This document shows, in pieces, positions 46,656-54,381 of a stretch of 64,000 nucleotides of DNA. Below the pieces are notes generated by a model that made no database searches, was not told the origin of the DNA, and worked only from the letters and a program-made list of their open reading frames with translations. The translations under genes and the position numbers were made by a program. Positions within the stretch are counted from its first letter, which is position 1. Each line of letters begins with the position of its first letter. Source of the stretch: Sphingomonas sp. Leaf33 (lineage in GTDB: Bacteria > Pseudomonadota > Alphaproteobacteria > Sphingomonadales > Sphingomonadaceae); NCBI RefSeq assembly GCF_001421785.1, contig NZ_LMLB01000001.1, positions 72,374 through 136,373 on the forward strand, written 5' to 3'.

Positions 46656-47717
46656 TCAGCCGCATTGCGCGCGATGCAGCAGCTTCTGGTCGGCCAAGAC
46701 GAGTGCCATCATCGCCTCGACGACCGGCACGCCGCGGATGCCGACGCACGGGTCGTGACGGCCCTTCGTCGCGATTTCGGTCGCGTCGCCATCGCGTGTG
46801 ATCGTCTCGACCGGGGTCAGGATCGAGCTGGTCGGCTTGAACGCGACGCGCAGCCGCACCGGCTGCCCGGTCGAGATGCCACCCGCAATGCCGCCGGCGT
46901 GGTTGGCAAGAAATTCCGGCCCCGCCGCACCGGGGCGCATCGGATCGGCATTGTCCTCGCCCGACAGCGTGGCGGCGGCAAAGCCATCGCCGATCTCGAC
47001 GCCCTTGACCGCATTGATCGACATCGCGGCGGCAGCAAGTTCGGAATCGAGCTTGGCATAGAGCGGCGCCCCCCACCCGGCGGGAACGCCGATCGCCTCG
47101 CACGCGACGACCGCGCCCAGCGACGATCCCGACTTGCGCGCGGCGTCCACCAGCGTTTCCCAACGCGCGGCGGCCGCCACATCGGCGGCAAAGAACGGGT
47201 TCTCGCCGATCTGGCTCGCGTCGAAGCCTGTCGCCGTGTCCCCACCGATCGCCTCGACCCAACCGGTGATCGTCACCTCGGGGATGACCAGCCGCGCCAC
47301 CGCACCTGCCGCGACCCGCGCCGCCGTCTCGCGCGCCGACGACCGCCCGCCGCCGCGGTGGTCGCGGAACCCGTACTTCGCATCATAGGCGTAGTCGGCA
47401 TGGCCCGGCCGATAGGCGAGCGCCACGTTCGAATAATCCTTCGACCGCTGGTCGACATTCTCGATCATCAGGCTGATCGGCGTGCCCGTCGTCCGGCCTT
47501 CGAATACGCCCGACAGGATGCGCACCTGGTCTGGCTCGCGGCGCTGCGTCGTGAAGCGGCTGGTGCCCGGACGGCGCTTGTCGAGCCAGGGCTGGATGTC
47601 GCCTTCCGACAGCGCGATCCCTGGCGGGCAGCCGTCGATGACGACACCCAGCGCCGGTCCGTGGCTTTCGCCCCAGGTCGTGAAGCGGAACACGCGACCG
47701 AAGCTGTTGTAGCTCAT
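46656..47717 (-). CDS. aroC: chorismate synthase
   Basis: FMN-dependent lyase making chorismate, last step of the shikimate pathway. 353 residues, starting [20 protein letters not shown]; further motifs [34 protein letters not shown] (cited in part: [13 protein letters not shown]) are intact. The ATG at 47717 overlaps the stop of the GNAT gene (ATGA). It is the last gene of a chain of overlapping genes from dnaJ-like to aroC. Confidence 0.98.
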   Translation of the reverse strand: MSYNSFGRVFRFTTWGESHGPALGVVIDGCPPGIALSEGDIQPWLDKRRPGTSRFTTQRREPDQVRILSGVFEGRTTGTPISLMIENVDQRSKDYSNVALAYRPGHADYAYDAKYGFRDHRGGGRSSARETAARVAAGAVARLVIPEVTITGWVEAIGGDTATGFDASQIGENPFFAADVAAAARWETLVDAARKSGSSLGAVVACEAIGVPAGWGAPLYAKLDSELAAAAMSINAVKGVEIGDGFAAATLSGEDNADPMRPGAAGPEFLANHAGGIAGGISTGQPVRLRVAFKPTSSILTPVETITRDGDATEIATKGRHDPCVGIRGVPVVEAMMALVLADQKLLHRAQCG

Positions 47718-48241
47718 GCGTGCTCCCCCAGGCTGGCAAAGGCATCCGCGTGCGCCGCGACTCCGCGCACGCCGCAGGGCATCTTCCCGTCCTGCAACGG
47801 CACCGCCATCAGATGATCGCCCGCATAGGGGCTCTGGAAGCCCTTCGCCCAATCGGCCGAAAAGCCGTGGCGGCCATAGAAATCGGGTTCGCCCAGCACG
47901 AAGCACAGCGCGACGCCGGCTGACCGGAGGTCGCGCAAGCCCGTCCGGATCAGCAGGTCGGTGATGCCGCGCCCGCGATGCGCCGCGGCGGTCGCGATCG
48001 GTGCCAGCGCGACGGCAGCAACCGGCTTTCCGTCGACCTCCACCGTCATCCGGCTGAACGCGATCATGCCGGCCAGCGCGCCGGTGTCCTCGTCATCGGC
48101 GACCAGCGTCAGCACCATGTCGCCATCGATGCACAGTCGGCGCACCAGCCCCGCCTCGGCGGCTTTCGGGAATGCGGCGGCAAGCAACGCCTCGATCGCC
48201 GCGACGTCCCCACCGGTCGCGGCGCGGATCGCGTAGCTCAC
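47714..48241 (-). CDS. GNAT family N-acetyltransferase
   Basis: A 175-residue acetyltransferase with the acetyl-CoA loop [11 protein letters not shown] (about 84-94) and the [14 protein letters not shown] segment typical of YhbS-like proteins. GTG at 48241 overlaps the stop of DUF2442. Its own stop overlaps aroC. Substrate unknown. The upstream frame extension reads as a shadow of other genes. Confidence 0.88.
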   Translation of the reverse strand: MSYAIRAATGGDVAAIEALLAAAFPKAAEAGLVRRLCIDGDMVLTLVADDEDTGALAGMIAFSRMTVEVDGKPVAAVALAPIATAAAHRGRGITDLLIRTGLRDLRSAGVALCFVLGEPDFYGRHGFSADWAKGFQSPYAGDHLMAVPLQDGKMPCGVRGVAAHADAFASLGEHA

Positions 48242-48495
48242 GCGGCGCGTGCGGGTGCGGTTTCCCAACGGTCCGCCAGCAAGGTAGCGATGGCGATATC
48301 CTCGTCCAGGCCTTCCCAATGGATACCGCCTGGCGACAGGAAGAAATCCTGTCGCTCCGCCTGTGTCCCTTTCAGCAGGCGCGGAAACCATGCGATCGGA
48401 ACGCCGATGGTCCGCCCGTCCTCGAGCGAGACCCAAATCGAATCCTCATCGAAACGTACATCAGTCGGTTCCGGCGAAATATGCGTTCCAGCCAT
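48238..48495 (-). CDS. DUF2442 domain protein (possible antitoxin partner)
   Basis: An 85-residue protein with the DUF2442 signature DVRFDEDSIWVSLEDGRTI followed by GVPIAWFPRLL and GIHWEGLDEDIAI. The family is usually paired with DUF4160, and the pair has a toxin-antitoxin-like layout, though the function has not been settled as far as I know. It overlaps DUF4160 by 35 bases and the GNAT gene by four. Confidence 0.9.
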   Translation of the reverse strand: MAGTHISPEPTDVRFDEDSIWVSLEDGRTIGVPIAWFPRLLKGTQAERQDFFLSPGGIHWEGLDEDIAIATLLADRWETAPARAA

Positions 48496-48712
48496 CCAAA
48501 ATCTCCTGTCGCCGGCGGACGGCGATCTCCTCGACCGTGCGGAGTTCGCGGGGGGTGAGGCGACGGTTATACGCGGGTCTGACCTCGGGAAACAGCCAGA
48601 GCTTGGCCGTGCCGCCCGGTCGGGTCACATGAACGTGCACCGGCTCCCGCGGCGATCCCTCGAACGAATAGAAATGGAAGCGAAAACCGCTGTCGCGGAA
48701 GACGACTGGCAT
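48461..48712 (-). CDS. DUF4160 domain protein (possible toxin-like partner)
   Basis: An 83-residue protein with the family pattern RFHFYSFEGSPREPVHVHV (cited in part) and the H-x-H-V core, then KLWLFPE and the helix ELRTVEEIAVRRRQEILDGW. Its ATG at 48712 directly abuts the fabI stop. Overlapped by DUF2442. The pair lies between fabI and the GNAT/aroC genes, sharing their transcript. Confidence 0.9.
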   Translation of the reverse strand: MPVVFRDSGFRFHFYSFEGSPREPVHVHVTRPGGTAKLWLFPEVRPAYNRRLTPRELRTVEEIAVRRRQEILDGWNAYFAGTD

Positions 48713-49516
48713 TTACGCCAGCGCGATATCCGGCGCGTCCTCTGCCTTCATGCCGATGACGTTATAGCCGGCGTCGACATGGTGGATCTCGCCGGTCACG
48801 CCCGACGACAGGCTGCTCAGCAGATACAGGCCGGCGCCGCCGACCTCGTCGATCGATACGGTGCGGCGCATCGGGGCGTTCAGCTCGTTCCATTTCAGGA
48901 TGTAATTGAAATCGCCGATCCCGCGCGCCGCCAGCGTCTGGATCGGGCCGGCGGAGATCGCGTTCACGCGGATGTTCTCGCGGCCGAGATCGACCGCCAG
49001 ATACTTCACGCTCGTCTCGAGTGCCGCCTTGGCGACGCCCATGACGTTGTAATGCGGGATGACCTTTTCCGCGCCGTAGTAGGTCAGCGTCAGGATCGAT
49101 CCGCCGTCCGGCATCATCTCGCGCGCGCGCTTCGCCACCGCGACCAGCGAATAGGCCGAGATGTTCATGGTCATCAGGAAATTGTCGAGCGTGGTGTCGT
49201 AGTAACGCCCCCGCAGCTGCGACTTGTCGGAAAAGCCGATCGCATGGACGACGAAGTCGATCGTCGGCCATTCCGCCTTCAGCGCGTCGAAGGTCGCGTC
49301 AAGCGCCGCCATGTCGGACACGTCGCAGTCGAACAGGCGCGCGACGCCCAGTTCCTCGGCCAGGGGCCGCACGCGCTTCTCCATCGCCGCGCCCTGGTAG
49401 CTGAACGCGAGTTCGGCACCCGCCGCGCTCAACTGTTTGGCGATGCCCCAGGCAAGCGACTTGTCGTTCGCCAGCCCCATGATCAGCCCGCGCTTGCCCT
49501 GCATCAATCCCGTCAC
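48713..49516 (-). CDS. fabI: enoyl-ACP reductase FabI
   Basis: NADH-dependent reductase of the last step in each fatty-acid elongation cycle, the triclosan target class. 267 residues from GTG at 49516 or 263 from ATG at 49504. SDR motifs: MGLANDKSLAWGIA, YYGAEKVIPHYNVMGVAKAAL with the Y-x6-K layout (YYGAEKVIPHYNVMG), and NAISAGPIQTLAARGI. GTG is favoured because its GTGA overlaps the YihY stop, a coupling used elsewhere in this operon. It ends one base before DUF4160 begins. Confidence 0.97.
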   Translation of the reverse strand: MTGLMQGKRGLIMGLANDKSLAWGIAKQLSAAGAELAFSYQGAAMEKRVRPLAEELGVARLFDCDVSDMAALDATFDALKAEWPTIDFVVHAIGFSDKSQLRGRYYDTTLDNFLMTMNISAYSLVAVAKRAREMMPDGGSILTLTYYGAEKVIPHYNVMGVAKAALETSVKYLAVDLGRENIRVNAISAGPIQTLAARGIGDFNYILKWNELNAPMRRTVSIDEVGGAGLYLLSSLSSGVTGEIHHVDAGYNVIGMKAEDAPDIALA

Positions 49517-50484
49517 GCTGCCGACCCTTCCACTTCCACCGTCGTTTCGGGGGCGTCTACCGCAGGAACGGGCGGTTCCGCCAGTGCCGCGTTCAGATGC
49601 GCGCCGAACACGATGCCGAGCCCGATCAGGAAGAAGAATAACAGCATGACGACGACACCGGCCAGGCTGCCATAGGTCAGGTCGTATCCGCCGAGCAGGC
49701 TCAGGATCTTGGGCAGCGACGCGGTCATCGCCACCCACCAGCCGGCGGTGAACAGCGCGCCCGGCCATTTCGGGCAGTTCGAATAGCGGTACTTGGCCGG
49801 CGTCACCGAATAGAACAGCATGTAGAGCGCACCGAACATGACGAGGCCCGGGATCGCACGGCTGAGGCCGATCCACCCGGCGACGCCCCGGGCGACGGGC
49901 AGCAACTGGTAGATGAACTGTTCCGCCGCGGTCAGCACGCCCTGGATCAGAAAGGCCACGAGCGCGAGGATCACCGAGCCGACGATCACGACGACCGACC
50001 CAAGCCGGTATTTCCAGAACGGGTTTGCGAAGACGGTGCCGTAGGCGCGGCGAAAGATGTCGCGGATCGTCTCGATGAAGCTGCCGACTGTCCACAGGCC
50101 GACGATGCCGCCGAGCAGCAGCAGGTTGCCGGTACGCGCGGTTAGCACATCGGCGATCGGCTTGCGCAGGATCACGGCGACGTCGGGCGGCAGCACGTGC
50201 AGGAAGGATTCGACCGTCTGGCGCGCCTCCTCGCTCTGGCCGAAGAGCGAGGCGATGGCGGTGGTGACGATGAAGAACGGGAACACCGTCATCAGCGACA
50301 GATAGGCGATGTTGCCGGCGTGGATGAAGCCGTCGTTGTACACGCCGATCAGCACGCGCTTCAGGATTTCCCAGGCGCGGCTGCCCGGGCCGTGCTTGTG
50401 CCACTCCTTCTGCATCCGGGCACGCGCGCGTGCACTGTGATGTGCGCGCGCCTCGGGCGTCTGGGGGGCGATGACGTCGGTCAC
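49513..50484 (-). CDS. YihY/virulence factor BrkB family membrane protein (first copy)
   Basis: A 323-residue inner-membrane protein with six or so helices, once called ribonuclease BN, now of unknown function. Family motifs include GNIAYLSLMTVFPFFIV, LLLLGGIVGLWTVGSFIETIR and the C-terminal YGSLAGVVVMLLFFFLIGLGIVFGAHLNA (cited as YGSLAGVVVMLLFFF). The start is GTG at 50484, eight bases after the DnaJ-type gene. A second YihY lies at 59.1 kb. Confidence 0.92.
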   Translation of the reverse strand: MTDVIAPQTPEARAHHSARARARMQKEWHKHGPGSRAWEILKRVLIGVYNDGFIHAGNIAYLSLMTVFPFFIVTTAIASLFGQSEEARQTVESFLHVLPPDVAVILRKPIADVLTARTGNLLLLGGIVGLWTVGSFIETIRDIFRRAYGTVFANPFWKYRLGSVVVIVGSVILALVAFLIQGVLTAAEQFIYQLLPVARGVAGWIGLSRAIPGLVMFGALYMLFYSVTPAKYRYSNCPKWPGALFTAGWWVAMTASLPKILSLLGGYDLTYGSLAGVVVMLLFFFLIGLGIVFGAHLNAALAEPPVPAVDAPETTVEVEGSAA

Positions 50485-50492
50485 GTGGGGGA

Positions 50493-51425
50493 TCAGACGC
50501 CCAGCTTGGCGCGCGGGTTCCCGGCGGTGCGACCCGACCAGCCCTCGACGAAGGCAGTCAGTTCGCTGTCGTCCGCCGGGATTTCGATCATCAGCGTGAC
50601 CAGCTGGTCGCCGCGCTCGCCGCCCTTCCTGTGGAAGCCGCGGCCCTTCAGGCGCAGCGTCTTGCCCGACGACGCGCCCTTCGGCACGGTCAGCATCACA
50701 TTGCCCTCGACGGTCGGGACCGGCACCTTGCCGCCCAGCACCGCCTCGGCAAGGCTGATCGGCAGGTCCAGGCGCACATCGTCGCCGTCGCGGGTGAAGA
50801 AGCGGTGCTGGCCGACCTCGATCGTCACGATCGCGTCGCCGTTGCCGCCGGGGCCCGCGTCGCCCTTGCCCGACAGGCGCATCTGCGTGCCGCTTTCGAC
50901 ACCGGCGGGCAGCTTCAGGTCGATCGTCTTGCCGTCGCGCAAGGCAACGCGCTGGGGGGCCAGGCGGGCGGCATCCTCGAAGCTGACGACCAGGCGATAG
51001 GGGACGTTGGCGCCCTTGGGCTGCGGACGCCGGCCGAAGCCGCCCTGGAAACCGCCACTGCCTCCCCGCGCGCCGCCGAAGATGCTCTCGAAGATGTCGG
51101 AGAATTCGCCCGTGTCGCCCGCCCCGCCGAAATCGGGCGAAAAGCCGCCGCCCTGGCGCGCGCCCGCACCCGGGCGTGGGCCATAGCCGAACGGGGCGGC
51201 CGGATTGCCGTCGCCATCGATTTCGCCGCGGTCGAAGCGCGCGCGCTTGTCCTTGTCGCTCAGCAGGTCATACGCCTGCGCGACCTGGCTGAAGCGCTCC
51301 GACGCCTTGGGATTGTCCTTGTTGCGGTCGGGATGCAGCTGCTTGGCGAGCTTGCGATACGCCTTCTTGATCTCGTCTTCGCTCGCGCCGCGGGCGACGC
51401 CCAGGGTCTGGTAAGGATCGGCCAC
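50493..51425 (-). CDS. DnaJ C-terminal domain protein (CbpA-like co-chaperone)
   Basis: A 310-residue co-chaperone. The J domain with HPD (in LHPDRNKDN, about 31-33) is at the N-terminus, a glycine/phenylalanine-rich linker follows, and then the two-part C-terminal substrate domain. There is no zinc-finger region, so it is the CbpA/DjlA-free class II type, working with DnaK. It is the first gene of the yihY-fabI-aroC operon. Confidence 0.95.
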   Translation of the reverse strand: MADPYQTLGVARGASEDEIKKAYRKLAKQLHPDRNKDNPKASERFSQVAQAYDLLSDKDKRARFDRGEIDGDGNPAAPFGYGPRPGAGARQGGGFSPDFGGAGDTGEFSDIFESIFGGARGGSGGFQGGFGRRPQPKGANVPYRLVVSFEDAARLAPQRVALRDGKTIDLKLPAGVESGTQMRLSGKGDAGPGGNGDAIVTIEVGQHRFFTRDGDDVRLDLPISLAEAVLGGKVPVPTVEGNVMLTVPKGASSGKTLRLKGRGFHRKGGERGDQLVTLMIEIPADDSELTAFVEGWSGRTAGNPRAKLGV

Positions 51426-51532
51426 TCGATATCCCTGTGTCGGTAGGTTCGCGCCTATTTAGGGCAGAAGAAGCGAAGAAGAAGAAGGGATTTCGGTGTG
51501 CCCTGCCGGGCACCCGAATCATTCTTCCGTCT

Positions 51533-52420
51533 CTACCGAGCCCGCGCCGCCGTCGCCGCGATCGTGTCGGCGATGGTGTCGATCAGCGGCAGGGGCAGGT
51601 CATGGCCCATGCCGGACAGGATCACCAGCTCGGCGCCGGATATGACCGCGGCGGTATCGCGCCCGCCCTCGACCGGGACCAGCGGGTCGGCGTCGCCGTG
51701 GATGACGGTGGTCGGTGCGGTGATACGGCGCAGCCGCTCGCGCCGGTCGCCGTCGGCCAGCACCGCCGCCATCTGGCGCATGGCGCCGGCGGGCGAGACG
51801 CTACGATCGACCTCGCGCTCGACCCGCGCGCGCAGACGGTCGGGATCGGGCGGATACGCCGGGCTGCCGATCACCTGCGCGGTGCGGATGCCGTGTGCGA
51901 CCAGCGTGTCGCGGTCGGCGGTCATCGGCCGACCGGTCAACACCGTCAGCGCCTCGGCGCGGGCGGGCGGCAGCGACGGGTTGCCGGTCGTCGACATGAT
52001 CGACACGAGCGAGCGAGCGCGCGCCGGGTGCTCGGCGGCGACCAGTTGCGCGATCATGCCACCCATCGACGCGCCGACGATATGCGCGGCGGGAACGGAC
52101 AGCGCGTCGAGCAGCGCGACCGCATCGGCGGCCATGTCGCCCAGCGTATAGGGCGGCGAGAACACCCGGCCGCTCATCATCGCCATCATCAGCTGCGCGA
52201 GATCGGGCAGGCCGGCGCGATCGAACTTGGTCGACAGGCCGATGTCGCGATTGTCGAAGCGGATGACCCGGAACCCGCGCGCGATGAGCGCATCGACCAG
52301 TTCCACCGGCCACAAGGTCATCTGGGCGCCCAGCCCCATGATGAGCAGGACCACCGGCGCGGACGGGTCGCCGGCGTCGTCATATTCGAGGGTGATGCCG
52401 TTGGCGGTGATGGCGGTCAT
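51533..52420 (-). CDS. alpha/beta hydrolase
   Basis: A 295-residue serine hydrolase with oxyanion region LLIMGLGAQMTLWP, nucleophile elbow GASMGG, and a late catalytic aspartate and histidine (HGDADPLVP, GMGHDLP). It resembles non-heme esterase/haloperoxidase-like proteins. It lies 107 bases upstream of the DnaJ-type gene, on the same strand, without overlap. Substrate unknown. Confidence 0.93.
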   Translation of the reverse strand: MTAITANGITLEYDDAGDPSAPVVLLIMGLGAQMTLWPVELVDALIARGFRVIRFDNRDIGLSTKFDRAGLPDLAQLMMAMMSGRVFSPPYTLGDMAADAVALLDALSVPAAHIVGASMGGMIAQLVAAEHPARARSLVSIMSTTGNPSLPPARAEALTVLTGRPMTADRDTLVAHGIRTAQVIGSPAYPPDPDRLRARVEREVDRSVSPAGAMRQMAAVLADGDRRERLRRITAPTTVIHGDADPLVPVEGGRDTAAVISGAELVILSGMGHDLPLPLIDTIADTIAATAARAR

Positions 52421-52487
52421 GCGGGCTCCCTATTCGAAGGGAACCGTAACGCAGCTCGAGCGCAGTCGACGCATAAAATTCCGTCGT

Positions 52488-52567
52488 GTCCCCGCGTAGG
52501 CGGGGACCCAGGGCCAAGCGGAACGACGGCCTGACCCTGGGACTCTGGGCTCCCGCCTTCGCGGGAG
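52488..52567. repeat. intergenic paired hairpin repeat
   Basis: GTCCCCGCGTAGGCGGGGAC (52488-52507) and CTCCCGCCTTCGCGGGAG (52550-52567), two small perfect or near-perfect hairpins, face each other. It belongs to the same family as 8.7, 15.1 and 18.4 kb. Lies after the M28 peptidase gene and before the hydrolase. Confidence 0.82.
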
Positions 52568-52578
52568 CACCGGTTGAC

Positions 52579-54282
52579 CTACTTCGCGCCGTACCCGCCA
52601 TACAGCAGGCCGAAGAAGTCGCCCTTGTTCCACTTCGGCCGCTCCGCGCCATCGGCGATCTCGCGCGCGATGGCGTAGTTCACGTCGACGAAGCGGACGC
52701 CCTGGCTCCAGTCGAGTGCGGGCATCTGCCACACTTCGTCGCTGGGCTTGTGATAGTGGTTCTTGAAGAAGTCATCGACCGCGGCCTTGCCCGGACCCGC
52801 CTGGCCCGGCCACAGGAACACGCTCGGCACGCCCTGCTGGACGAAGCGATAATGGTCGCTGCGGGTGAACAGGCCCTGTTCGGGCATCGGATCGGGCGAG
52901 AAGCCAACGCCGATCGATGCGGCGGCCTTGCGGACGATCGGGCCCAGCGTCGAGCGATCGGCGCCGAACGCGATCACATCCTCGAACTTGTAGGTGATGA
53001 TCGGCATGTCGAGGTTGACGTCGGCGACCATCGCAGCCTTCGGCACGGTCGGATTGTTGGCGAAATATTCCGCCCCGACCAGGCCCTTTTCCTCGGCCGT
53101 CACCGCCAGGAACAGGATCGAGCGCTTGGGTGCCGTACCGCTCGCCTTGAACTTCTTGGCTTCCTCGATCAGCGAGGCGATGCCGACGGCATTGTCCTCG
53201 GCACCGTTGTAGATGGTGTCGCCGTTCACCGCGCGACCGACGCCGACGTGGTCGAGATGGGCGGAGAGGACGACAAACTCGTCCTTCAACTTGGCGTCGC
53301 TACCCGGTAGCAGGCCGACGACGTTGGAGCTGGGCAGCGGCGTCCATTCGGTGTTGATCGCAGCCGACAGGCGGCCCGGCAGCGCGGTCGCCTTGAAGCG
53401 GGTTTCGGCCGAGGCCGCGCCCTTCACGACGTCCGCCCAGGCGAGCTTGCTGCCGGCGAACAGCGTCTGCGCGAAGGACTGGCTGATCAGCCCCAGGCCG
53501 GGCGCGCCGGGTGCGGGATCGAAGCCGATGCCGCCCTTTTCCCACGTCACGCGCGGGCGCTGGTAGCCGGCAGCGGCCATGTTGATCATGCCCATCGTCG
53601 GTTCGATGGTGAGCACGCCGACGGCGCCCTTGGCCATCGCGATCGCGCGCTTGGTCGCCGCGCTGCCGAAGTGTGCGCGCAGTTCCGGGTGCAGGCTTTC
53701 CGGCGCGCCGCCGAACAGCAGCACGATCTTGCCCTTCACATCGACGCCGGCGTAATCGTCGCGCTTGCTGCCGGGTTCGACGATGCCGAAGCCGACGAAG
53801 GCGAGGCCCGCGTCCACCTTCGTCGCCGGGTTCGACGGATTGGCGCCGGGGACATAATCCTTGCCGAAGGTCATCGGCACGGCCGCGCCCTTGGCCGGCT
53901 GGTAGGTGAAGCTGCCCTGGTCCTTGGCCTTGACGGTGATCAGCGGTACCTTTTGCAGATAGCTGCCCTCGTCGCCCATCGGGCGCAGGCCGGCGGCGTA
54001 GAACTGCGACGCGACATACTGCGCGGCGATGTCGTATTCCGGACTGCCCGCATCGCGGCCCTTCATCGCGTCCGACGCCAGGAACATGACGTGCGCCTTC
54101 ATCGCGGCTTCGGCCGGCGACAGCGCGGCGTTGGTGATCGCGTTGCGCTCCGCCACGTTGACTGCCGGCGCGGCAGCAGGAGCCGGCGTAGCCGCGGCGG
54201 GCGCGGGAGCCGTCTGGGCGACGGCGGGAACGGCGAGCACGAGCGACAGCGACGCGGCGGTCGCGAAACGGGATTTGGCCAA
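52579..54282 (-). CDS. M28 family zinc metallopeptidase, exported
   Basis: A 567-residue exported aminopeptidase-type enzyme. Signal peptide (FATAASLSLVLAVPAVAQ, cut near residue 22), an alanine/proline-rich spacer, then an M28 domain with zinc motifs SAHLDHVG, GAEDNAVG, TAEEKGLVG and VNLDMP, with a PA-type insert before it. It acts in the periplasm. It is divergent from pepN with a short spacer, so the two peptidases may share control. Confidence 0.92.
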   Translation of the reverse strand: MAKSRFATAASLSLVLAVPAVAQTAPAPAAATPAPAAAPAVNVAERNAITNAALSPAEAAMKAHVMFLASDAMKGRDAGSPEYDIAAQYVASQFYAAGLRPMGDEGSYLQKVPLITVKAKDQGSFTYQPAKGAAVPMTFGKDYVPGANPSNPATKVDAGLAFVGFGIVEPGSKRDDYAGVDVKGKIVLLFGGAPESLHPELRAHFGSAATKRAIAMAKGAVGVLTIEPTMGMINMAAAGYQRPRVTWEKGGIGFDPAPGAPGLGLISQSFAQTLFAGSKLAWADVVKGAASAETRFKATALPGRLSAAINTEWTPLPSSNVVGLLPGSDAKLKDEFVVLSAHLDHVGVGRAVNGDTIYNGAEDNAVGIASLIEEAKKFKASGTAPKRSILFLAVTAEEKGLVGAEYFANNPTVPKAAMVADVNLDMPIITYKFEDVIAFGADRSTLGPIVRKAAASIGVGFSPDPMPEQGLFTRSDHYRFVQQGVPSVFLWPGQAGPGKAAVDDFFKNHYHKPSDEVWQMPALDWSQGVRFVDVNYAIAREIADGAERPKWNKGDFFGLLYGGYGAK

Positions 54283-54317
54283 GGTTTGCAGGTCCTTTGG
54301 GAGAATTGCGATGGCCG

Positions 54318-54330
54318 GTTGCGTAGCAAC
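54318..54330. promoter_or_regulatory. inverted repeat GTTGC-N3-GCAAC, possible operator
   Basis: A 13-base inverted repeat between the divergent M28 peptidase and pepN genes. The half-sites equal those of the GGTTGCAACC palindromes at 16.3 and 21.1 kb but with a three-base spacer. Weak evidence. Confidence 0.25.
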
Positions 54331-54381
54331 GCTTGTGGGGCCCGCGCAATTCGCAGGCTGTCAAATGCGCGCAAGGGGCAT

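Noticed and set aside
48713..50404. Single 563-residue protein including fabI
   Set aside because: The first half of this frame is a shadow of yihY; the enoyl reductase begins at the GTG or ATG near 49510.
53671..54381. N-terminal extension of pepN by 237 residues
   Set aside because: The region is the N-terminal half of the M28 peptidase on the other strand; pepN has a good ribosome site and normal length from 54382.
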